DNA of 64,000 nt from Undaria pinnatifida. Its lineage: Eukaryota; Sar; Phaeophyceae; Laminariales; Alariaceae. The notes beneath the pieces were generated by a model, which saw nothing but the letters and a program-made list of their open reading frames with translations, made no database searches and was not told where the DNA came from. Below are positions 22,821-37,600 of this stretch, piece after piece. The stretch lies in contig JABAKD010000011.1 of assembly GCA_012845835.1 (NCBI GenBank), forward strand, positions 8,742,381 through 8,806,380. The letters are read 5' to 3'. Within the stretch, counting starts at the first letter, position 1, and the number at the start of each line of letters is the position of its first letter. The position numbers were made by a program, and so were the translations under genes.

Positions 22821-25800
22821 CTGACGACGGGGGGGGGGGGGGGGGGCAGCGTGGGGGGAACAGGGGAAGGGGGGGGAGGGAGTTGGAATGGGTCCTGCCG
22901 GCATCGCTGGGGGTGCCAGCCGTCATACGTCGTGCAATGATAACGCCACGCCGCGTTTCACAGAGGGCATGGAGTCTGTAGACTGCGCGTACTATATCTA
23001 TCTAAGCGGGCCTCGACCAGCCTCCTCTTCTGAAACACACATGAAGGGATTATTACTGGCAGAAATTGCTATCGAGCACACCCTGTTTTCGATCACCCCC
23101 CGCCATTGTACAGTACAGCGCAGAAGGCTTAATGCGTGTACCCCAATGGACTGGCAGCCGCTCACCCCGCCCTCCGTTTCTATAGTACAAAAAACCAACG
23201 TGTTGAGCATCACGTGATGCCTTGAACGCCCACGTTGTCAAGCAGAACACATCTTAACGCCACGGCAGCCCAATCTTAGACTTTGTGTGCGCTTGAAAAC
23301 AGGCTGTGACAAGTTTCAGCAGAAACAAAATCTCCCTCGATGTATGGTACTGTTTAAGAATGATGTAGGTTCCGTGCCCGGCCGGGAGGGCGCAGAGTCT
23401 GTCCAGATCAGTGCCTCTTTTCCCGCCCTTCCCTTCCTGTGCCGACGCATGCTTGCGGTAGGCGTCTAGGTAACAAATCTGAGAGTCTTGAATAGCAGGA
23501 GCTATATACTGTGCGTCACTCCCAAAATGTGATATTGATAATCATGTCATAAGGTTACGGTCTAAGGGGGTCACTTTTGTGGGAACTTTTGACTGCGGTG
23601 GCTCGGAGTCACTCGCGCGAGTAGACCCCAATTGCTCCTGTACGGTCTTACAAGCTTTTGCTCTGTTTTTAATTCTAGATCATGAATCCGCAACGGGATG
23701 GCAGGCCTTGCTGGGCAAAAACGAAACGACTGAAACGGTTTTAGTCCTAGAGGTAGATAGTCACTCGTGCGTGTGGCTCAAAACCCAACACCCCCGCTAC
23801 CAGTACCATGGCGTAGTCTTCAAACCCGACGGCAACCACTCGGGCAACGAAACGAAAACACATCGTAACCAACACACGGCACACAGGGTATATAATAACG
23901 CACAGAGAACAATGGAACCCCGACGATGACGCGTGCTACGACAGAGAGGTGCACCGCTTTTTTGTTCTGAGACTCCCCACTTTCGGAGCCAAGACCTTTC
24001 TTAAGCCCAAAACCTGATCGAGATAGAACAACTTTACAAAAAAACTGCGCTTGCCGGATGAAAAATCCCATGGCCTGGCCTAGATATACATATACACAAC
24101 AACAACAAAATATGCACAAATATGCGAAAAAACAAAAAAAAAGTGTTTTCCGACGATGTTTTAGGGTTAAGGCGCCCAACCACGCACAGAAAATCGTTTC
24201 ACACAAAAAAAGAGGTACCAGGTATACCGTATACCTCTATCGTAGCACGCGTCTGATATTCAGCAAAACACATGCCACTACGGCTGCAGTATAGGTGCAC
24301 GGAGTTTTATCCTGAGGTTCGTCATTTGAGAAAGGCTGTACCGTACACACTACCGTACACGCTACCGTACACACTACCGTACACACTATCGTACACACCC
24401 AGACTCTGATGCTTTCCGGACGAGAAGGAAAGTGCAACGCGAACTAAGGCTACGGTGGGGGTGGGGGGGGTGGGGGGTGGCGGGTGGGGGTGGCGGTGGG
24501 GCGGGGGGTGGGGGGGGGGAATATACCTTGTTTCGCTACCGGGGTTGAGTCACTCGCACGAGTGACTCTGTACCTGCACCGACAGCCAATACTGTAGGCG
24601 ACTTTTTCGGGCGCAGCGTCTATTCCATTGCGGATTTATCTCGCAGAAGCAAACAACATCGCGAAAGCTTAATACCGCGAAACGAACAGGGGGGCACCCG
24701 CGCGCGTGACCCAGAGCCACCGCAACAAAAATCCCGCATAAAGTGACCCCTCCTATGTGAAGTCACGGTCTCCGATGAACAACCCCACGGCTGAGTTATA
24801 CAACCAGACAACATGTTGCAAAACCAGAAGGGCAATCCGACCATATTATTAATAGGTTACGAGCCCCGTCGTGTCCTGCAAAACAAAGTGCCAGGCGCGT
24901 GCTACGATAGAGGTACTAAGGTATACCGTTTTTTGGCGAAAATTATTTCTGAGTGACGGGGCTCCTTAACCCAACAGTACACTCGTCGGAAATTACACGA
25001 GTAGGCCGTTGTTTTTTCATGATTTCTCGTGTTGTGTACCTACGGGCAAATTGATTTTTCATCCTGTATGTATCAGTTTTATTTTTCTCCATGAATCTGT
25101 TTTTGCCTTAGGGAGGTCTTGACCTCCAAAATTGAGGTGTAGTATTAGAAAAAAAGTGGTCTCTCGTTCTATGCCTAGGCTAACTTATGGTATTCTTTTT
25201 TTTCATTCGGTATATAGCAGTTTTATTTTCTCCAGGAATCAGTTTTCGCCTTAGAGAGGTCTTAAGCTCCCAAATTGAGGGGTAGTACTAAGAAAAAAAG
25301 TGCTGCAGCACCTCTATCGTAGCACGCGTCGCCGAAAACTGCCACCTCAAAGGTAGGGTGCGCCGAACCTAGTCAACAAGAATATTACGCATGTGTGGCG
25401 AAAACGTGTTGTCCTTATCGTAGAGCTTATGTGCCCCATCCCCCTTGCAGCCAGCCGCTCACCCCCGCTTGACGCCCCTCAGCACGATCTCCCGGCCGCT
25501 CTTGCGCAAGCTTTCGATCGTCACGGCTCGCAGCCTGGGGGGCGGAGCGAGCCCGCCCCACCTCTCCGCCCTCGCCGTCCACTTCATGCTTTCGCCCGAA
25601 GTCGGGTAGCCCTTTTTCGCCGCTGCGCGCAAAAGAGTCCTCAGCTTACCGTGGCGGTGTTCCCAGGTGACCTTTCGATTGAGATGGTTTGCGCGGATTG
25701 TTCTGGGGTTAGGGCATCGTTGCGCAATGCAAACCTCCCCCCTCCGTCAATATTTTTGCGAGTGTAGTAAAAACTAGTTTTTTATTACTGCAGAGACATG

Positions 25801-28800
25801 ACTCCGCGCCGGTTCCGGTTCCAAGTAGTTTGTCTGTTACCGGAGACAACACTGTGTTGTTTCACGTCGGATACGTCCGCTAGTGTTGAATGGTGTGATG
25901 TCGTTCGGTTAAGAAATCGACGAGGAGTGGGTGTTCATGTTACCGGGCGGGAAAAGTTATTAATACACCTGAAACCCCGTCTTCATAACCCATCTAGATC
26001 TGTACCCACGCCTTTGGGGACACACTACTTGGAATTGGAGTATGGGAGGGGGGGGGCATGTTCGTACCATCTTCACGTTGACGGGTATGTTCTCACCCTA
26101 CTACACCCAGCACAACCAGTGCCCGTGCCGGTGCCTTCCCCCAGCGATGCAGGCTCTCTCTGTCGTAACAGGTTACATTAGACAGAGACACACATCCCCA
26201 ACTGACAGTGAAGGGTTACTCGGCCAACCGACGCCAAACGCAACGAGCACACCACACACAACCTTGCCAGCAAACGAAAGACAATTAAGTGTTGGGTTTC
26301 TTCTTGCAGTTATAGTGGAACTAACCGAGATACCGATAACAAGTGCACCCGTCTTCAAGGGAAAATTTGCGTTCAGTTTAAAGTTGGACGGTTTATTTGC
26401 AGCATTGATGGGGTGGCGCCTAATTGCTTTGCTCGGTCTTGGTACACCATTGGCGGGATGGAATCCCCCCCCCCCGGGACCGCGCCGCGATAAGGGGGTA
26501 GCTATCACGAAATGGTTCTCCGGCAACACACTCGAGGAGCTCTACACCCCACCCACCAGATTTTTTACTTTTGACAAAAACAAAAAATTGGCCCTTGACC
26601 CCGGTGAAACATGTCACACCCATGGCGTACTAGGCACAAGACGCCTGGTACGATACGGTTAGCACATTTTGGCCGAATATTCTGGTGCCTGGTACGACGT
26701 TCTTCAACTAAGGCAACTGGCGATTACGCTACCCGACATCATGGGAACAGGATTCATTCATGGTTTGACCGTACCATTGGTTCGTTATTTTATGTACAGC
26801 AGAAGGCCATGCGAGGGCTAGTTTACTGGGTTGCTTTTTGCTTTCATATTTTATGAAAGGCAAAAAAAATCGGTGACAGTACACTGGGTTCTCCACGCAA
26901 GGAGGCGCGGGATACATGTGCCACAAACACCGGCAGTGGCGGGGCGGGGGGTGGGTTACACTGCCCGACCAAAACAATGATACGATTATTAAGTAAACAA
27001 TCAACCGCCTTCGAGTAGCGCAGCAGCGCGCGCAGCAATACGAGCAGGGTCATGCTGCTCACGTGCCGATTGACTCACGACATTCAAGGTGTTCTTGGAT
27101 GTGTATAACTATTTTTTCTGGACCACTCGGTCAACACGACTGAGCGGTTTCTAGTGTAAATAGTATAACGCTACCGATAAAACGCATGTACTCCGAAGCT
27201 CATGACACCACATGTCGTCAGCTTTGATCTCCGGGGACCTCCCCCTGCCACGGGCTGTGGAGTACCTCGGGAGATCAAGAACTATCGATCATTTTTCAAC
27301 CTAGCAGGCATACGAGGTCAGGCTGGGACTTGGACCCACGCGCACTACGTTCAGAAAGGGGCTCTTTGTTCAACATCCCACAGTCGCGTAACTAAGATGC
27401 TGATTAATTTATTATTAATGATAGTGGATAGTGAACAATATACGCTCCAGGCCTCAAATCGATGCTGTCTGAAATCGTCACTTCTCGTGGTCAATATTTC
27501 CCTCTCGAGTTCCAGCATATTATTTTTGGGAACGGCATGCGAGGGAAGCGTCACACATCCCCTGTTATTCCTCTCTGAGCAAAGCCTCTCAAGGTGTACG
27601 AAACCCATCCACTTATCGTTGTATTTCTGTTGTGTCGCCGACCCTTAGGGGGCAATACCATAATCTACCCCTCCTCCACCTTTTTTTTTCACACTCCTAC
27701 TTTCCAGCTTCTGGACAAGCCGTGGTCCCAGGTGTCGTCCCTTCTCCCCCCCGGTTCTTGCCTTCCATTTTTATCGCGCATAGGGTTCAGCAATACCACT
27801 GCTAGTCGATTTTTCATCGAGTGTTGCTAACTCACGCTCTCGCGCTTTCCGCGAGTCAATTTGTGCACAAGAAAAGGTTCCCATGAAGTTATACGAGTAT
27901 GCACTCGGGGGGATTCGAACTCACGAAACTGACCTATACCAAACTCGGAGATAACCTGATACGCCACCGGGGCGACCGAGTTACACCCCCCTAGCTGCCC
28001 TGTCCCGAAAGGGGTACATGGTCAATTGTCGTCGAAATATCAAGACAAGCATCAATCCAGTACGCTCCCCTCCTCCGCCCTTGACAATGAATACACCCCC
28101 CTCCCTCCTCTTACAACTTCTGCCTCTCTCTCTTTCTCACCGTAGCGGCGTACAGTCTCTCCGGGGCGCACACAGAGTGGGCCCTCCCCCTTTTACCCCG
28201 CTCTTTCATCGACAGCACGTCAGGATCAACCGAGCCCGGTCCGAAGCCACGCAGGAACTTGTGAAGAGCGCGCGCGCCGCGACGCCACCGGAGCTGCCGC
28301 GGGTCCACTAGCTTACGACACTGTTCCGATCGTGTGCGGTTAGGGCATGGCGTGAGGGGGGACGAGGGAGGGAGGGAGGGGGGGGGGGGTTGGTTGTTCG
28401 AGGTAAAATAAACAGCTTGGATCAGGTCTGAGATTGGGGGGAATAGCCCCATTTTCGCTATCGAGTAGAGGTAAATTGCGCAGACGACCTACTCCCTCGC
28501 GTCAAACACACCGAATAAGGTTTCGTTTTGACGCAGCAGAGTAGCAAACGATTCCATGGGGCGAGATCCATGTCGCGAAGACACCGACACGGTTATCGGC
28601 GGCCAGTCGAGCGCTAGTGGCCCTGGGCCGGTGAAAAGAAGAGGCCTCAAATGTGGATTCCCCTACCGTACCTTCGGTCCTTGGTGTGTTCTATCAGCGT
28701 GTGCGGGTTTCGACATAAATCAAGGCCGGCGGGGCGGCCGGGGGAGGGGGGGGGGGTTGGTTTGTGCCAAATCAAAGTAGCTCTGATTAATGGGAGGGTC

Positions 28801-31652
28801 GGGAGTACGCAACGGAAACCGTACGCAAGACGTACCGCAGTAGAGGATCACGTGGTGGTTTCGGAGGATTCTCGTTTGATGAACTCTACACTTCGCCTCA
28901 AAGCTGGTGCTACGGATGGTAGCGTAGAAAATTTCTACGAGCCCGACGGGTGCTACCATAGAAGCAGCACGTTTTGGCGTTATCGGTTCGGTAGTGACGA
29001 CGCCCCGCAACCCCTTACCTCGTCTGAAGGCTGTTATTGTTCTGAACCATGATTTTTTTCGTATTATACTCGAGCGGTCTATGGCGCGGCTGGGTAGCTT
29101 GACGGCGTATTGAGGAAGCGACTGGCTCCGGCGGCGAGCACCAGGCCTTCAACATACGCCCAGGCTATCAATTCCATGGATTCACTTGGCTGAACGCCAT
29201 GGTACTATGCAAATACGCCGTCGCACATATTGCCCAATCAACTCCGCTACCCGTATATGCAGTAGAAAAACACGTCGGCTGAAACGAATGCGCAACTGGC
29301 TTTCGCTCGCCCCTCCCCCCCCCTCCGCGGCGGTGGTGCTGTTCGATACCTTTCTGTCGCCGATTTGGAGGTACCGCGTAGCCGCCAGGGAGTTGTCCAC
29401 CCCCACCCAGTACCTTCAAAGTTGATCGATTTTCAGACGGGGTGAGCAAATGTTGTAAGATTTAGTGAGAAATGGGACCGTGTCGATTAAAACTCGTCCG
29501 CACGTTTTTGTCCGGCCGGCCTGCATCCTCCCCTTCCAGGAGGCGGGGGGCGTGGTCGGGGGTAGAAATCTCAGCTTGGGTAGGTGATTGGATAATCTTT
29601 TTCCAGCAGTTGAAAGGAACGTAACACCTTCTAGTACAGTTACCAAAGCCCGAGGAGTGCGTGTAGGGGCCAGGAGAAAACAAAAAACGTCAAGCCATTA
29701 TCTCTCGGCGTGGTTTATTAATGCTAAATAAAGGGAACTTATGCTGTGCTTCCTTGCCAACTACCAGAGCACAAATAGACTGATTCCACGATAGCCCCCC
29801 TTCCAAAAAACAGCGATTTTTCTTTAACAAGTGTTTCATGGCTGCTCGACACGAGGACGTGTGCTACGAAACCAAACATCATATTCATGTACATTTTCTT
29901 GTTTGCAAAGAGCCATCGAAGGAATGATGTCGGGGTCGGGAGAACCTTCGTATTTCAGGAGAAACGGCCGGGAGCTGTTGGTTTCAAAACCGGCGATTTC
30001 GTCAGGGACAAGTTGCGGGGGTTACCGTAGAATGACTCAATATCGGGATGTCTGGTGACGCCGATGAATTAGACGATACCAGGTAGTGTCAGATGTTAAT
30101 CAATAGCGATAGGGGAGGGTAGTACCTTTTTAGCTGCGGGGTTTGGAGTCCCTCGCACGAGTTACTCTGCACCCTCACGGAGACAGTAACTTATACATGA
30201 CATTTTGGCGCCGCGTAGCTTACCACTCACTCCATTGCGGACATCATGTCGCAACAACAAAAATCAGCCCGAGAGCTTAAGGTCGTAAAGGAAAAAGGGC
30301 GGGTCACTTGCGCGGGCGACCCCCCCTGAGCCACTGCATCAAAATGCCCCAGGACACGTGCCACGACAGAGGAAATTAGGTATACCGTTTTTTGGCTTGA
30401 AATATTTTATGAATGATGAGGCTTCTTAACCCACCATCGTCGGAATCATGCTATCCTTGTTTTTCGCCAAGTTATTTGTTTGTACGCCTAGGCCATACAT
30501 GCATGGGTTTCGCTCGTCGGGGCGTTTTTTTTTCGGTTGGGCTTCTCTGGTGAATATTTTCGGAAAATTCTTGTGTTCACTCCTGCCGTAGCCTTCGTCG
30601 GCGCCATAACGCAACTTCGGTACGAAAGCCCGGAGCAGACAGGGAGCGCGCGGGAAGAGGAACCGGGTTGATCAACCTTCCGCTGGATCGGGAGAACGGG
30701 TCGAATTCTACCTTCCGCGCTGTCTCCGGGCAGTCTTCCGAACGTATACTTCGTACATCATGCTCAGACTTGTTGCAAGGTGCCAATGATGTTGTGCCAC
30801 AGCACCTAGTAGTAGCTTACGACCTCCCCCCCCCCCCCCCCCCCCCCCCCCCCGCCCGCCTCAACCCTAGTGGCAGTCCGTTCATCTTCGAAGAGCGAGG
30901 GGGGTCACAGTTGTAACCGCAACGAACGTCGGGTTCACTTCATTTGCGACATCATTAGACGCAGGCTACGGGAAAAGTTTGCTGTTTGATAGACTCATCC
31001 CAAGGCAGGGGTGCAGCAGAAGTTTCTAAGAATTTTCTTGGAGCTCCTAACACGAGGAGAGAGCTCAAGATTATTCTTCAACCTGAAACACGCCTTCGAA
31101 GACATTGGTTCGCGCACCCCGGGACCTATATTCAGGTTTCGTTTTTAGTTTACCCAAAAGCGGGTGTTTGGGTCAGATATAGAGAGTCCCTTGACGAAAA
31201 AAAGGCTCCTGCTACGATAGAGGCGAACCATGATTTTTTTTTCTGAGCTTTCTGAGGTTTCCTCATTTTAGGAGGAGGTTAAGACATGTCCTTCCTATAA
31301 AAAAAAAGGATTTCTGAGAAAAATCAAAACTGCTATATGATCCCGGATGAAAAATCCCATGGCCTAGGTATACAACGAAAATCATGCCCCAAAAAAAAGA
31401 TGGCCGTTCTTTTCCCGACGATTTTGGGTTAAGGAGCCCCGTCGTTCGGGAACCGTTTGTCAGCCAAAAAGAGGTATACCTTAATGTCTCTATCGTATCA
31501 TAGCACGCGTCGCCCTCAGAAGGCGAAAAAGAGCCGGTGCATCTCTACCGCGGCGTGTGTGATTGGTGTGTGCCACAACGCCTGGACGCGACGTGGGACA
31601 GTGAGGCGTCGTACACTTACACTTATATACATGTATGTATGTATCGGTCGGT

Positions 31653-31688
<36 letters not shown>

Positions 31689-34600
31689 TTGTTGCTGTTG
31701 TTGGTGTTGTTGTTGTTGTTGCTGTTGTTGTTGCTGCTGTTGTTGTTTTTGTTGCTGTTGTTGTTGCTGTTGTTGTTGGTGTAATTGTTGTTGTTGTTGT
31801 TGCTGTTGTTGTTGCTGTGGTTGTTGCGCTTTCGAGTCGATCCTGCTCGAGTATAGACATCAAAACAGTGTAGCAGTAGCTTGAGTCGACGGCGAGAGCA
31901 AACTTTCGACGAGGCGCAAACCCTTGGCCTGCCGCTAACCCCGTTCTAGCAGGACCAGCGCCTTCTGTTTAATCTTTTCTCATGCATAGCAAGAGAAGCA
32001 GTAAGACCTAGTTGTTGCAAAACCTCTTCACGTATCAATACGGCCGACAAAATGTCCACGCCCAAGTCGGTGACGCCAACCACATCGTATCGGCTTGACT
32101 GGCCCCCGTTTTGACTTTTCATACACCACTTTCGGTCGCATTTGTTTTTTGTTTGACCTCACCTCCCCGACATCTGCGCCCACTTGATATCCGCTGGCGA
32201 ACGGTGCTTGTCGACAGCCACTGAGCGATCCCCCTCCGAAAAGCTCGCCCGTCGCCGGCTAGTTAATCGCTGCAGCTGCGCGGCTCGCATGCGGGTGACT
32301 CTCCTGTACAGCCTCTCTGGCCCAGCGAGTTCGGCAGGGCACCTTTTTCGGGCGCGCAAAAGCAAAATATTGCATTTTTTTTTTATTTTAGCTCTAATTC
32401 GAGCGAATTATGTACGGTTTTCGTGTTTACACTGCACCCGAAACACTTGGGACCCCTTTCGACATCGCTGATGCCGGACTATGTATACACTAATCGCGCC
32501 GCCCACCGAGATAAGCGCACAAAACTTGACGACAGAAGATACAATAAAAAGAAATCCTACTGGCGGAGCTCCTAAGTGGTCACGGCTACACCCTTTATGC
32601 TTTAATATCTAGTGGCAGTTAATACGGCGTGCAGAACAAGTGGAGAAGGGGGGGAGGGGTGGCGGGGGGGGGGGGGGGGGGGGGGGGGAGCATGCTCGTT
32701 GACGTGAGACAGGTCCTCCGTCCAATGTTTTTGTGACGCCCTGTGATGACAGTCGAGCTTCTGAATGCACTCTCCAGATGTTCGAGATTGCGGCTTTTAG
32801 GGCCTCCAGCAGGGGGATGCCTCTAGGTTAGCCCTTTCGGACAGGGTACCCACGGTTTCGGTGGTAGCTATTACTTGGCATTAACGTGGGGAGTTGGCAC
32901 GGTTGTTTTGTTTTCCTCAAAAGATGTGGGGGCGCCTTAGGGCCAAAATCTGTCGATTTTTTTTCTTGTTTAGCAAGACACCATTATTTAGTTTGTATAC
33001 CTCCATCGGGTTGTACTTTCGTTTATCTCAAGATCCTTCTGCTTTTGGGGGGGGGGCATATGGAGCTTCTCAAGCCAAGAACCTTGCAGGTGTGAAAAAA
33101 CCCAAATGGTGCCTCTCGACCGACTCGTCCTACGATAAAATATATATATATATAAATATAAATATATGTATATATAATAATAACACTTTTTGTCTGAAAT
33201 GTTTTCCGAATGACCGGCGCTCGTTAACCCAAAAATCGTCGGAAATAAAGGTATACCGTTTTTCGGCAAAAATGTTTTCTGAATGACCGGGGCTCCTTAA
33301 CCCAAAAATCATGGGAAATAGAGGTATACCGTTTTTTATCGAAAATGGTTTCTGAATGACGGGGCCCAAAATCGTCGAAAACAGAGGTATACCTTTTTTT
33401 GGCGGTTTTTTTTTTCTGAATGACCGGGCTCCTCAACCCAAAAATCGTCGGAAAAAAAATAAATAATTTAGGTAATGTTTTTTTTTCATCATGATTCTCG
33501 TTGTATTATCCCTAGTACTAGGCCATGTGGGATTTTGTTTGTCATCCAGCAGTGCATACTTGCAGCAGTTTTGTTTTTCTCCATAATCAGTTTTTGGGGT
33601 TAAGAAGGACATTTATTTCTTACCGCCTTTGCAACTGGAAACCCTTATGTTGTGACAAAATTACTTGAAATTAGTGTAGGGAGGGGTTTGAGGACGCTAA
33701 CGCTCCGAGAGTGAGGAACCTCAGAAAAAAAATAAATAACTGCACCTCTATCATAACACGGGTCAACCATTGCACGCATCTGGGGTTGTTACATGGAAGG
33801 ATCAAAAGGGGTTTCAGGATAAAAGGAAATACCCAAATCAATCGGGGAGCAAAATTGTAGGCGTGTTCTTCGTTTCGGTCAGAGTGACGTTGAGAGTCGT
33901 CGAAAACAGGCCAGCTGGAGAAATAACGCTTATTCCTTTCGATAACCTGTACATGACATTGTGTTCGCTGCAAGGGACCACCTCCACAAAAGGACTACAG
34001 GGGAAGGCCAATAACGGTGTGGGCTACAAAATGAAACCCGTGCACGCCACATGAGGCACAGCTAAACGGTTGTTCTTTTTTTTTTGCGCTTTTCTCCACA
34101 GCCCGCGACGAGAGCATGCCCCCTTATTCTTTCTTCCTGGGAACCTGGACGTGCCTGGCAGAAGAAAGAGTAATGCTAATTGTCGGGAGGAGGAAGAAGA
34201 TAAACAGGTGTGCCCTTGTGGCTCAGCTGAACAGAGTTGAGCTCACATTGTGGAATAATGTGGAACGTACAAGGAGGAACGGGGTGTGTTGGGAGCGAGC
34301 TGAAAAGAATAGGAAAATGTGCCATGCAGAAGGTCGGTACATTACACACTGGGAAGACCAACTATCGTTGTCCTAGGAGATAGATGGTGGCCACAAAGAA
34401 CCGAAACAGGAAGAGGGGATACAAGATAAGAAAAAAAAAGGTTTTAACGTAAGATATAGATGGAGAAAAACGTAATGAATGGGCTCCCAAAATTCTAGAG
34501 GCGTTTCTATTTTGGAGTAGAAACGGTGCTCCACCGTGTGGACAATATGGTCGAGTGACTACGGCCAAGCAATGAATGAGTAAACTCCGCGCGGCAACCC

Positions 34601-37600
34601 CAACTCCCACTCTTGCAGTGGCGTATGCTCTTACACCCCAATCCCTTCTCACCGTCTCCTCAGTGGCTGGGAAGACCTCAGCAGAGCGTCAACGTCCGGG
34701 TCAGCAACGCCCCCAAGCAGCCGTGAACTTGTCACATCCCCGCCGCGCTTGGGTTTCCCGCCTTTTCCTGGAGGACTTCCGCCCGCGGGGAGTCGGGCGG
34801 TCATCCTAACCAAGAGGTCTTCCGGCAGGCGAAGTCCCGGCGGAAGCTGTCGCTGGAACTGCCTGGCCGCGCGGCGGCTCCAGACCGTGATGATCTCGCG
34901 GGGGACACGGCCCCGAGCAACGCGTGGGTTAAGGCGCGAGGCAAGAGTCTCGAAGGAAACCCCCTCTCTGGAAAAATTGATTCAGGGGTGGCCACAGAAA
35001 GGGGTTTGGTGGTAGGGGAATGGAAGCCGGAGGAAAGAAGGGGGGGCGGGGGGCGGGGAAGCCGGGGGGGGGGGGGGGGGTTGGGGATTCAAGGAAGTAA
35101 CGTGGGTTCGTTTTTTTTATGTCAACAATTGCGCTCTTTTCCTCATCTATCTGTTGCGTTTTTTTTTAAATGCCGGATAAGGAGCAAGCACACAGTTACT
35201 AGTGAATTAATGCATTTTAACCCAATTTCTTTCGTTGTGCTCGAGAAAAGCCCGATTTTTCTTCTGTTTTTATGCTCTATAAAACGGCCAGTTACGCTGA
35301 AATGAATCGCGGAGTAGTGGATTGTAACCCTAATCGCGAGTGCCTCCATGGGAACGGAAAACGGGAGACGATGTCGCATGCACCGGGGCTTGTAGCAGTT
35401 AGTTGTGCTTTTTTCGAATGAGTGCGAGAGCTTTTCGAAGTATTTTTCAAGGAGTTGTCGGGAGTTAGTATGGTCGCACCCTTGCCACATACATGCGGGT
35501 GTTCAAACCCTCGTATAGCTTTATATTAGAGAACTCCACGCTAGTTTGCAAGTCTTTTGTCCTCCGAATGGTTGGTCCAGTTCTGAATTTTCTCTCACTG
35601 ACGACAAGGCTGGGTTCATAGCTTAGCACTGACACTAACATGATGCACGTGTTGGTTACATAGCACTACCCACTGAGCTACTGAATCACGTGACTCAGTA
35701 GCTTGGTGGGTTGTGGTGACCAACAAAGGTCATCTCGTGGGTTCAATTCTAGCCGACTTCACATTTGGTATTTTCGAGCGCGCGCGGTGGACGCATTGTG
35801 AACGATCACATCACAGCGTGCTCCTGAATACTCCAGTAATATCGTCATCCAATCAGATGAGTCCAAACTGTGGAACAGAGGTTGGAACCACACCTTTGGT
35901 GATATTTGCTTGAAAACTGTATCGAGTGCAGTCGTCTGCATCGCAGCCCCTGCAAAACGCCGGTAAGACGCGAGGAACGAGACAAACACTTAAGACCACC
36001 CACCCCACCCTACCTCGAGTATTATTGTACAGGTTGCGGTCATTTCCGGAAAATGCCGCAGCGCTGAAGGTGCCTCAGCCGAGGGCACCGCAGCGCGCGT
36101 AGTAGTATATCCACGGGCGAGCACCTCCTGCCGGCGCAGGAGGCCTCATCCAATCCAATACATACATCAAGTGATCCGCGAAGGACTGCTTACTTTAATA
36201 ATATTATTTCTCTCCGTTACGGATCACTTAATGTGAGTGTTGGACTGAAATATGACTCCTGCGCCGGGCGGTGGTCCCACCCAAACTTCGTCAACCCTTA
36301 CACTGACCACTGTGGATCCCACCTCACACAAAGTTACGCAACTGACAGCCTTACTCCCGTGTGCGGACGGCAAAGTCTTCCGCGAAACCCGGTGCCAACA
36401 GCAGAGGTCTTACGCGTTGCCCCAGGCCTGGTCCCGTCAACGCTTGGTCCCTACCCGTGATAGACCCCACGTTGTCTCGCGCCATCTTCCCCGTCCTCTG
36501 GCCACCAATTTTCATGGTCTCGTCGTATCAATCTGCAGTTTCAAGACGCCCCAATGAACACTACAGTAGTAGGTGGCGAGGGGGGAGCCACGGAGATCCC
36601 TGTTGTGATCTGGGCGATGATCCAAACAGCGAACTCGAAGCACACATAACATGTGTTTGGTTACTTAGCACGCCCCACCAAGCTACTTAGCCTGCTCCGT
36701 GTGGTTAGTGCTATTGAACCAACATTACGTTGCCATGACGCGTAGAAACTCTGCTGATTTGCGTGCGGGTAAACCTTCGACAGATAGGCAAACGCTGAAA
36801 GGACAAGATATCCACACTTGATAACTCTCGGATGGCAAACCCCTCCCCGGCGCCCATGGTGTTAAATGTTTTTGTTCACACCCAAGTCACCTCACTCGTG
36901 GAAACAAGGCAAACATGTTAAAACGCAAAAACAAATTGTTTTGGAGCACTCACCGGGTAGAGAATTCCCTGAGGGCGTCTCGCTGCTGGTTCATTGCCTG
37001 AATCACCGGCTGAAGCTTGCTGTAGTAGCGGTAGAACGCGGATTCCAGGTCGGCCGCGGCCATTCCGTCCCGGTTGCGCTCTCGCTCCTCGTCCTTTTAC
37101 AAACAGGAACGTCAAGCAAGGTTATGGTCTGTAATGTCGGAGGTACGCATCCTGGCTAGCTCCGGCTGATCGAGTACGCTCTTTTCGATACTGGCCTTGC
37201 GCGTAGTTTTTGCCAGATGAGCATCAAGGTACGAAACTTCGATAAAAAAGGGTCATGTTCTCCGCAGATGGAACGCGCTTGCTGGGTAAGGAAATCACAT
37301 TCTTATAGTCTTCTCGAGTATTGTATTGACCTGTTCGAACTTTCCTGCGTGTTCGTTTGTCAAGTGTTTTAACCGCAGCCACAGCCAATGATACAACCTG
37401 CTAACATTTTGGTCACAAATCATGTCCGCAAAGAATGGCTCGGTGTACCAGAGCATACTCTTTCTCGTGGTTCGACGCTCAGCTTTGTTTCAAACATCCT
37501 TGAATTCTCCGATAATAAAGCTGAAGTGTGTAGCAGCGGCGCTAAAACGGTCCCGAAGCATCGCAGCGTGACGAAAACCGCACGTGGAAATATGTGCGTC

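Noticed and set aside
22745-22926. A Pro-rich exon on the minus strand above the WW exon
   Set aside because: Proline comes from the poly-C/G run at 22830. The run fits better as the pyrimidine tract before the acceptor at 22820.
22211-22981. A 256-codon plus-strand ORF over the WW exon
   Set aside because: It is the antisense of a GC-rich coding exon. The minus strand has two clear WW domains.
27905-27985. A functional tRNA gene
   Set aside because: It has T-loop-like and D-arm-like parts and a pairing acceptor stem, but no proper anticodon arm, and it shares a body with another locus, as SINEs do.
28490-28640. A possible minus-strand exon after an excellent acceptor at 28640
   Set aside because: The phase-0 frame needed between exons 19 and 20 has an immediate stop. 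It is likely a decoy acceptor.
31457-31884. ORFs of poly-Val, poly-Cys and poly-Thr
   Set aside because: Six-frame readings of a TTG microsatellite.
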